NCBI GenBank assembly: GCA_963847715.1
Contig: CAWKAZ010000009.1
Span: 248,001-312,000, forward strand
DNA from: Acidiflorens sp963847715
Lineage (GTDB): Bacteria; Acidobacteriota; Terriglobia; Terriglobales; Acidobacteriaceae
Reading direction: 5' to 3'
DNA: 64,000 nucleotides
Position numbers and translations under genes: made by a program. This document shows, in pieces, positions 58,638 to 64,000 of the stretch. The notes under the pieces are model-generated. The model was given only the letters and a program-made list of their open reading frames with translations, searched no databases and was not told where the DNA came from. Each line of letters begins with the position of its first letter. Position 1 is the stretch's first letter.

Positions 58638-59752
58638 GCACGCCCCCTCTTCGTTCCCGCGCGAACGAGCATGGCCATCCGAACTTCTTCACCAAACTCC
58701 CAAAGCTGACGAGATAAGGAATCAACTTTCGCCGCACCCGGAGATGACGCTCTCCGCTTGATAACCAGGCCGAACATCTTCATCCTCAGCGTCCGTATGC
58801 GTTTCAAGGTCCTTGCCACGCGATTCGCAAACTCGCGGTCCCGCTCCGCCTCGTGAATCAAAGCTTCATGGGCACGAACGATCAGCTCTTCTTTGTGGCA
58901 AACGAGGGCCATGTCTCCGCCAGCCCGTATGTGTTGGACGACCGTCTGTTCAATGGGGGCATATTCGAGAACGGCCCCCATTTCCATGTCGTCGGAGACA
59001 ATGAATCCGCTGTAGCGAATTCTCTCGCGCAGAATGTCAGTGATCCACTTCTTTGACAGCGACGCTGGAACGCGTTCCTTCGTCACGCCTGGGTAGGCTG
59101 CGTGCGACACCATGACAAAAGGCAATTTGTGACGAAGTATCCGATAAGGAAAAACATCCTCAGCCCACATCTTCGCAAGCGGCTTCTTGATCACCGGCAG
59201 TTCGTAATGACTGTCGAGTTTGCCTTCGCCGAGTCCCGGGAAATGCTTACCGCAACCCAAGACTCCTTCCTCCTGCAAACCCTGCAGAAATTCGCGCGCA
59301 TAAACCACTACCTGCTTTGGATCATCTGAGACCGCCCGCGAACTCATCACTTTTCGCGAAGCCTCATGAGCCAGGTCGAGCACCGGAGCGAAATCCACGT
59401 TGAACCCCAGCGCGCGGCTATTCTCGCCAATCACGCTTCCATGCTTGCGATAAAGCGCCCGGCTGCCCGTAGCAAAAACCTCTGCCGGAGAAGGCGCCGC
59501 CCCGAGCACATCGCGGAAGCGGTCCACCGCGCCGCCTTCGAGGTCCACGCAAGAGAACAGCGGAGTCGCCACGCGCCTCTGGCATTCGCGCAGCAGCGTA
59601 TGGGTCTGCTCAACTCCCTTGATATTGCGGGCAAACAGAATCACTCCCGCTGGCTGAATCTTTGCCAGGAGGGAAGCGAGGCGCGGAGACATCTCGGTGC
59701 CGTCGAAGCCGATGATTAGGAGTTGGCCGATGTTCGGGTTTGAGTCACGCAT
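58634..59752 (-). CDS. nagZ: Beta-N-acetylhexosaminidase (GH3, NagZ-like)
   Basis: 372 residues without signal peptide, so cytoplasmic. GH3 motifs: FDGTEMSPRLASLLAKI, KHFPGLGEGKLDSHYELP (acid/base His and Asp region), and the nucleophile Asp in FIVSDDMEMGAV. It removes GlcNAc from GlcNAc-anhydroMurNAc-peptides. Its stop overlaps the anmK start (ATGA), so the two are co-translated; a peptide-binding lipoprotein gene is next. Together they describe peptidoglycan recycling. Confidence 0.92.
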   Translation of the reverse strand: MRDSNPNIGQLLIIGFDGTEMSPRLASLLAKIQPAGVILFARNIKGVEQTHTLLRECQRRVATPLFSCVDLEGGAVDRFRDVLGAAPSPAEVFATGSRALYRKHGSVIGENSRALGFNVDFAPVLDLAHEASRKVMSSRAVSDDPKQVVVYAREFLQGLQEEGVLGCGKHFPGLGEGKLDSHYELPVIKKPLAKMWAEDVFPYRILRHKLPFVMVSHAAYPGVTKERVPASLSKKWITDILRERIRYSGFIVSDDMEMGAVLEYAPIEQTVVQHIRAGGDMALVCHKEELIVRAHEALIHEAERDREFANRVARTLKRIRTLRMKMFGLVIKRRASSPGAAKVDSLSRQLWEFGEEVRMAMLVRAGTKRGRA

Positions 59753-59766
59753 CTATGTGTCTGAGT

Positions 59767-60540
59767 TCAAGAAACAGTTTCCTGTGCCCCCGTGCTTCCC
59801 ACTGCACGAAGCGTGTGCTTGACCCATTCGGCGAAATGGTCTTTATCCGGGTTGCCCGGATTAGCCTTGGCTTCCGCAATCCTAAACTCGTCAAGCGCCC
59901 GCGAGAACTCGCCTCGGTCATATAGAACCTCCCCTATGTGAAAATGGGCCCGTGCAACCAGCGAACGCTCCAGCGGCCCTTTGATTGCCTCTTGGTATAG
60001 TTCGAGAGCGCGATCGTGGCGTTCAAGGAGTCCGTGCGCCTCTGCCTCCCGATACGCAAGCTCTGCCCTTTCTTCTGGGGAGACGTCTTCGGTCCTGAGA
60101 GCATTCACGATGGACAACGGCTCGATAGCGTGACCGAGAACTATTAGATTTGCGATCAACCGAAGCTGTGCATCATGTCTGAGTTGAATTTGCTCGCTAT
60201 CACTCAAGAAGCCTGCACGCTTCTTGAGGAATGCCCTAAGTTCCTGTGCCGAGAGATCGATCTTGCCCTCGTGCTCATGAGCGCATGCCAGCGAGAACTC
60301 CGCATACGGTCGAGTTGGACTTTCTTCCGGCAGAAGCCTTACTGCTTCCGAAGCCGCCTCGACCTCCTTATCGAAATGGCCGAGATCGTAATAACAAAGA
60401 GCCTCGTGCAGGAGGACTGAACTGTGGTCCGCTGCATCAGCGGCATCCTCGCGAAGCGCTTCAAATTCACTCAGTGCCTTGGCCGGATGCCCCGACTCTC
60501 GGAGCGTTTGTACCTCACGAAATCGATTCCAATCGATCAT
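59767..60540 (-). CDS. TPR protein of unknown function
   Basis: 257 residues, cytoplasmic, made almost entirely of helices in tetratricopeptide-like pairs (HSSVLLHEALCYYDLGHFDK, AYREAEAHGLLERHDRALEL, ARAHFHIGEVLYDRGEFSRA). N-terminus MIDWNRFREVQTLRESGHPA. Starts at 60540 with a modest ribosome binding site. It shares the strand with nagZ but begins after a 14-bp gap upstream of it. Adaptor function inferred, no partner known. Confidence 0.75.
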   Translation of the reverse strand: MIDWNRFREVQTLRESGHPAKALSEFEALREDAADAADHSSVLLHEALCYYDLGHFDKEVEAASEAVRLLPEESPTRPYAEFSLACAHEHEGKIDLSAQELRAFLKKRAGFLSDSEQIQLRHDAQLRLIANLIVLGHAIEPLSIVNALRTEDVSPEERAELAYREAEAHGLLERHDRALELYQEAIKGPLERSLVARAHFHIGEVLYDRGEFSRALDEFRIAEAKANPGNPDKDHFAEWVKHTLRAVGSTGAQETVS

Positions 60541-60615
60541 TCTATTAAGGGACTGTTCTCAAAACACTCGTCAGCTATCAGTCTGCTCCTTTCGGCGTAT
60601 TCCGCGTCTCGGCGG

Positions 60616-63318
60616 TTAGATTTCTTTCTTTAACTCCGCCAGCAAGTTTAGCGCTTCCAGCGGCGTCAGCCGGTTCAAATCCACTTCGCGAAGCTTTTCA
60701 AGCACTGGCTGCGATAGCGGAGTAAAGATGGTCAGCTGTGTTGGCCGTCCTCGATCCGGCGATGAACCGGGCGTCAGATGTCCCGATAGCCTTTGCTCGG
60801 ACGTTTCATGCTCGGCCAGTACTTCGCGAGCGCGCACCACGACGTCATTCGGCAGTCCAGCAAGTTTCGCAACTTCGATGCCGTAGCTGCGGTCGGCTGC
60901 ACCCGGCTCAACTCGGCGGAGGAAGACCACGCTTCCGCCCGTCTCTTTGACCGACACGTGATAGTTCTTCACTCCGATCAACTGGTCCGCTAACTCCGTT
61001 AACTCGAAGTAATGCGTTGCAAACAAGGTCTTCGCCCGGACCCGCGCGTGCAGATGCTCGACGGCGGCCCACGCGATCGCGAGGCCGTCATAGGTCGAAG
61101 TGCCACGCCCGACCTCGTCTAGCAAAATGAGCGACCGCGCCGTCGCCGTGTGCAGAATCGCCGCCGTCTCCGTCATCTCCACCATGAACGTTGATCGCCC
61201 GCGGGCTACGTTATCGCTCGCGCCAATGCGCGTGAACACGCGATCGACAATACCCATGCGCACCGAGCGTGCGGGAACGAACGATCCCATCTGCGCCATG
61301 ATCACGATCAGAGCCGCCTGCCGAAGATACGTGCTCTTGCCGCCCATGTTCGGCCCAGTCAGCACGGTGATGTTGTTGGTCGACGAATTCAGAAAAAGAT
61401 CGTTTGGAACGAAGCGGTCATTCCCAATCGTCATTTCCTGGAGTTCGATCACGGGGTGGCGGCCCTCGACAATCTCCAGATCGCCCGCCGGTTCGCTGTC
61501 GTCGGCCTCGAACTTTGGCCGGCAATAATTCCGTAACGCCGCAATGTGCGCCAGCGACCCGAGCACGTCCACTTCCGCCAACGCGAGCGCCGTCTGCCGG
61601 ATGCGCTTTGCCTCTGCCGCAATCGCGGTTCGCAACTCGGCGAACAGACGCCGCTCGATCTCGACAATCTTCTCTTGCGCGTCGAGGATTTTGGATTCGT
61701 ACTCCTTCAGTTCCGGAGTCGTAAAGCGCTCGGCATTTACCAGCGTTTGCTTGCGCTCGTAGTCGGTGGGCGCGTGGTGCAGGTTCGCTTTCGAAATCTC
61801 GATGTAGTAGCCGAAAATCGAATTGAACTTCACCTTGAGCGACCCGATGCCCGTCCGCTCGCGTTCGCGCGTCTCGACCTGCGCTAAGTACTGCTTCGAG
61901 TTGCGGCTCAGGTCGCGGAGTTCGTCGAGATCTTTCTCGATGCCTGGAGCAATCACTCCGCCGTCACTCAAGGTCAGCGGGGGCTCGGGCACCAGCGTGC
62001 GTTCGATTTTCTCGCGCAGATCGGCCAACTCGTCGATCGCTGCGTGAAGCATCGCCAGCCGGGGCGCCAAGAGGCCAGCCAAAACTCCTCGCACCTTCGG
62101 GATTCTCCCCAGCGAAGCCCCCAGCGCCAGCACATCGCGCGGATTCGCCGTTTCGAGTGTCACGCGGCTGAGCAGACGCTCAAGGTCGAGAATGCCGTCA
62201 AGCGACCGTCGCAACTCCTCGCGGCGCACGATGTCTTTCACCTGTGCTTCGACCGCATTCAGCCGCGCCTCAATCTCAGCTCGATCCAGCGACGGACGCA
62301 GCATCCACATCCGCAACAGCCGCTTGCCCATCGGCGTGATGGTCGCATCGAGGCAGCGGAACAGGGTCACTCCCGAGTCGGTTCCAGCAAACAGCGGTTC
62401 GATCAGCTCCAGGTTGCGCACCGTGACCGCGTCGAGCACGAGGCAGTTGTGACGTTCATAAAAGCCGATGCGGTCCACATGATCGAGCGTGCCGCGCTGC
62501 GTTGACCGGATGTAGTAAAGAATGGCCCCGGCTGCCGAAGCCGCCGCCTGCTTTCCAGCCAGCCCAAAACCCTCCAGCGACAGCACTCCAAAATGATTTT
62601 CGACCAGCGGGATGGCGTGATCAGGCGCGAAGATCCAGTCGTCCAACGGAGTCTCCGTCCAACTAAAACCAGAAAACCGGGCGACCGGCGCTGTGCCCGT
62701 ATTTGCGTGCGGACTAGCGTCTCGTTCATCCAGGGCAAAGGTGGTGCGCGGCGCTGCGGCTCGTTCCAAGAGCGGCGCGGAAGACCCGTATAACATTTCT
62801 TTTGGGCGCAATTGTTCAAGTTCTTCTTGAATGCGGCGTCCAGCCGACTCGCCGGCAAATTCGGTCGCGCGGAACTCGCCCGTCGACAAGTCCAGTGCCG
62901 CAAAACCGACGCAATCGCCCACCGTCGCCACCGCTGCCAGAAAGTTGTTGTCTTCGGCGTTCAGACCCGAATCGGCAGCCGTACCCGGAGTCACAACGCG
63001 GGTCACCTCACGCCGCACCAGTTTCTTTGCCATCCGCGGATCTTCGACCTGCTCGCACACGGCGACCTTGAATCCCCGTCGGATGAGCTTTGCGATGTAG
63101 CCTTCGGCGGCATGGTAGGGCACTCCGCACATGGGAATTGCCACGCCTTTTTCCTTGTTGCGCGAGGTCAGCGTGATTTGCAATTCGCGCGACGCAAGAA
63201 TGGCATCGTCGAAGAACAGTTCGTAGAAATCCCCCAGCCGGAAAAACAGCAGAGCGTTGGGATGCTCTTTCTTGATGGCGGAATATTGCCGCATCAGCGG
63301 CGTCGAGGGCTCGGACAT
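60616..63318 (-). CDS. mutS: DNA mismatch repair protein MutS
   Basis: 900 residues. N-terminal mismatch-recognition domain with the Phe-x-Glu motif (FRLGDFYELFFDDA), connector, lever and clamp domains (LKVKFNSIFGYYIEISKAN), and the ATPase: Walker A TGPNMGGKSTYLRQ, Walker B LLDEVGRGTSTYDG and FATHYFELTEL. It binds mismatches and recruits MutL (no mutL in the window). Residues near 210-225 (SPHANTGTAPVARFSG) form an unusual stretch that resembles the GTGASPV peptide encoded by repeats elsewhere. Confidence 0.97.
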   Translation of the reverse strand: MSEPSTPLMRQYSAIKKEHPNALLFFRLGDFYELFFDDAILASRELQITLTSRNKEKGVAIPMCGVPYHAAEGYIAKLIRRGFKVAVCEQVEDPRMAKKLVRREVTRVVTPGTAADSGLNAEDNNFLAAVATVGDCVGFAALDLSTGEFRATEFAGESAGRRIQEELEQLRPKEMLYGSSAPLLERAAAPRTTFALDERDASPHANTGTAPVARFSGFSWTETPLDDWIFAPDHAIPLVENHFGVLSLEGFGLAGKQAAASAAGAILYYIRSTQRGTLDHVDRIGFYERHNCLVLDAVTVRNLELIEPLFAGTDSGVTLFRCLDATITPMGKRLLRMWMLRPSLDRAEIEARLNAVEAQVKDIVRREELRRSLDGILDLERLLSRVTLETANPRDVLALGASLGRIPKVRGVLAGLLAPRLAMLHAAIDELADLREKIERTLVPEPPLTLSDGGVIAPGIEKDLDELRDLSRNSKQYLAQVETRERERTGIGSLKVKFNSIFGYYIEISKANLHHAPTDYERKQTLVNAERFTTPELKEYESKILDAQEKIVEIERRLFAELRTAIAAEAKRIRQTALALAEVDVLGSLAHIAALRNYCRPKFEADDSEPAGDLEIVEGRHPVIELQEMTIGNDRFVPNDLFLNSSTNNITVLTGPNMGGKSTYLRQAALIVIMAQMGSFVPARSVRMGIVDRVFTRIGASDNVARGRSTFMVEMTETAAILHTATARSLILLDEVGRGTSTYDGLAIAWAAVEHLHARVRAKTLFATHYFELTELADQLIGVKNYHVSVKETGGSVVFLRRVEPGAADRSYGIEVAKLAGLPNDVVVRAREVLAEHETSEQRLSGHLTPGSSPDRGRPTQLTIFTPLSQPVLEKLREVDLNRLTPLEALNLLAELKKEI

Positions 63319-63450
63319 GGGGTAATTTGTAATTGCTAATTTGTAATTTGTAATTTCGTACTTTGCAATTCTATGCCGATGGGTCGTCTCCTGTCGGCAA
63401 GATGGAATGGATCAAATCACAAATCACCAATTGCAAATTACAAATTCTTT
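63319..63450. repeat. Iterated-word hairpin (AATTTGTAATT words)
   Basis: TAATTTGTAATTGCTAATTT followed by GTAATTTGTAATTTCG on the left; ACAAATCACCAATTGCAAAT then TACAAATT on the right. AT-rich, inside the divergent mutS/galT promoter region. The word TAATTTG/CAAATTA repeats at 7-8 nt. Confidence 0.75.
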
Positions 63451-63466
63451 TGTTCTCCTTACCTCC

Positions 63467-64000
63467 ATGGAACTTCGCAAAGATCCAATCACCCGTTCCT
63501 GGGTGATCACCGGCGACGATGTAATCGAACCGGCCCCGCGTCCCAGCGCGTGCCAGTTTTGCGGCCCCTCTGCACAACCGGCGCAAGTCATCGCGAACCT
63601 GCCAGGGGTTGACGGCAGCGCTTGGTCAGCGCGTTCTGTGGTGCATCCCCAAGCGCTGTACCACATCGAAGGGGAGGCTGCGCGCCGCGGTGATGGCCTC
63701 TATGATCGGATGGGATCGGTTGGGGCGCACGAAGTCTTGCTGGAGAACCCTCGCCATGACGGCCATCTGTGGAACGTCAGCGACATTGAAGTAGAACAAT
63801 TTCTGCGTCTTGCCGCTCTCCGACTCCAGGATCTGAAGCGCGACGCGCGCTTCAAATACATCAGCATTTTCAAGAACCACGGCGAGGCTGCGGGGCAGGA
63901 ATTCGACCATCCGACGTCACAGCTGACTGCGACCACATTTGTGCCGCGTCGGGTTCTTTACGAACTTCGCGCCGGCCGTGACTACTTCGAGACCAAGGAA
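63467..64000 (+). CDS. galT: Galactose-1-phosphate uridylyltransferase family protein (C-terminus cut by window edge)
   Basis: 178 residues are visible; the frame runs off the right edge. N-terminal MELRKDPITRSWVITGDD, the zinc-binding CQFCG (Cys pair) and the segment GAHEVLLENPRHDGHLWNVS are typical of GalT/HIT-type nucleotidyltransferases. The catalytic HPH is expected beyond the visible part. GalT transfers UMP from UDP-glucose to galactose-1-phosphate. ACCTCC-like sequence stands just before ATG but no clear Shine-Dalgarno. Divergent from mutS. Confidence 0.82.
   Translation, partial: MELRKDPITRSWVITGDDVIEPAPRPSACQFCGPSAQPAQVIANLPGVDGSAWSARSVVHPQALYHIEGEAARRGDGLYDRMGSVGAHEVLLENPRHDGHLWNVSDIEVEQFLRLAALRLQDLKRDARFKYISIFKNHGEAAGQEFDHPTSQLTATTFVPRRVLYELRAGRDYFETKE

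Noticed and set aside
1..64000. tRNA, rRNA or transposase genes
   Set aside because: None seen on reading both strands; a covariance-model search would be needed to exclude unusual tRNAs.

Overview
The window looks like a chromosomal segment of a soil or peat acidobacterium (Acidobacteriota, class Terriglobia, Koribacter/Sulfotelmatobacter-like). The evidence is a very long Oar-like TonB receptor with an N-terminal carboxypeptidase-regulatory domain, the GC-rich coding style, frequent TTG/GTG starts, many secreted proteins of unknown function, and several families of small dispersed palindromic repeats. There is no phage, plasmid, integrase, IS element, rRNA, tRNA or CRISPR array. Most genes are housekeeping or small accessory operons.

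Layout. 1-3372: 3' truncated TonB-dependent receptor (minus). 4092-12144: a plus-strand catabolic block with an aldehyde dehydrogenase, a FadR-type GntR regulator, a beta-hydroxyacid dehydrogenase, E1-alpha/E1-beta and E2 of a 2-oxoacid dehydrogenase, and an M24 protein related to DddP. Matching GntR-type palindromes precede the dehydrogenase and the regulator. 12290-16730: pyrR, rbsK, then an MgtE_N/CBS protein paired with an Nramp-related transporter. 16869-28321: mostly minus-strand genes (mutT, GAF/fRMsr-like, BtuF-like, NifU/IscU-like, HAD phosphatase, MobA-like, DedA-rhodanese, polyprenyl synthase, yajQ, tatD, metG, larC). 28515-35655: argS and a run of exported or lipoprotein genes including an OmpA-like lipoprotein with a sigma-54-like promoter. 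35708-41700: prepilin peptidase, a degenerate PAS protein, a PAS histidine kinase, BON and PilZ proteins, mobA. 41760-45806: orphan MlaF-like ATPase, ribE, ribD, a 58-aa coupled ORF, ftsY. 45955-55822: HD-GYP sensor, acyltransferase, nadE, DsbA-like protein, secretin, ymdB. 55913-60540: nagZ-anmK-solute-binding protein (peptidoglycan recycling) and a TPR protein. 60616-64000: mutS and the 5' part of galT.

Most interesting point. The DedA-rhodanese fusion (20615-21583, minus) has an in-frame TGA exactly where the rhodanese catalytic cysteine belongs. The frame continues for 53 residues of well-conserved rhodanese sequence, and a small GC-rich hairpin with a G-containing loop follows the TGA at a distance compatible with a bacterial SECIS. 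This is a selenoprotein candidate; a nonsense mutation or sequencing error remains possible.

Second theme: repeats. At least three families occur. (i) Long imperfect hairpins built from iterated 7-8-nt words sit in intergenic spaces, with different words at different loci. (ii) Twin hairpins with TGAA/TAAA loops sit between genes. (iii) GC-rich palindromes sit in frame inside conserved genes (argS, metG, ribD, anmK) and have added peptide linkers to housekeeping enzymes.
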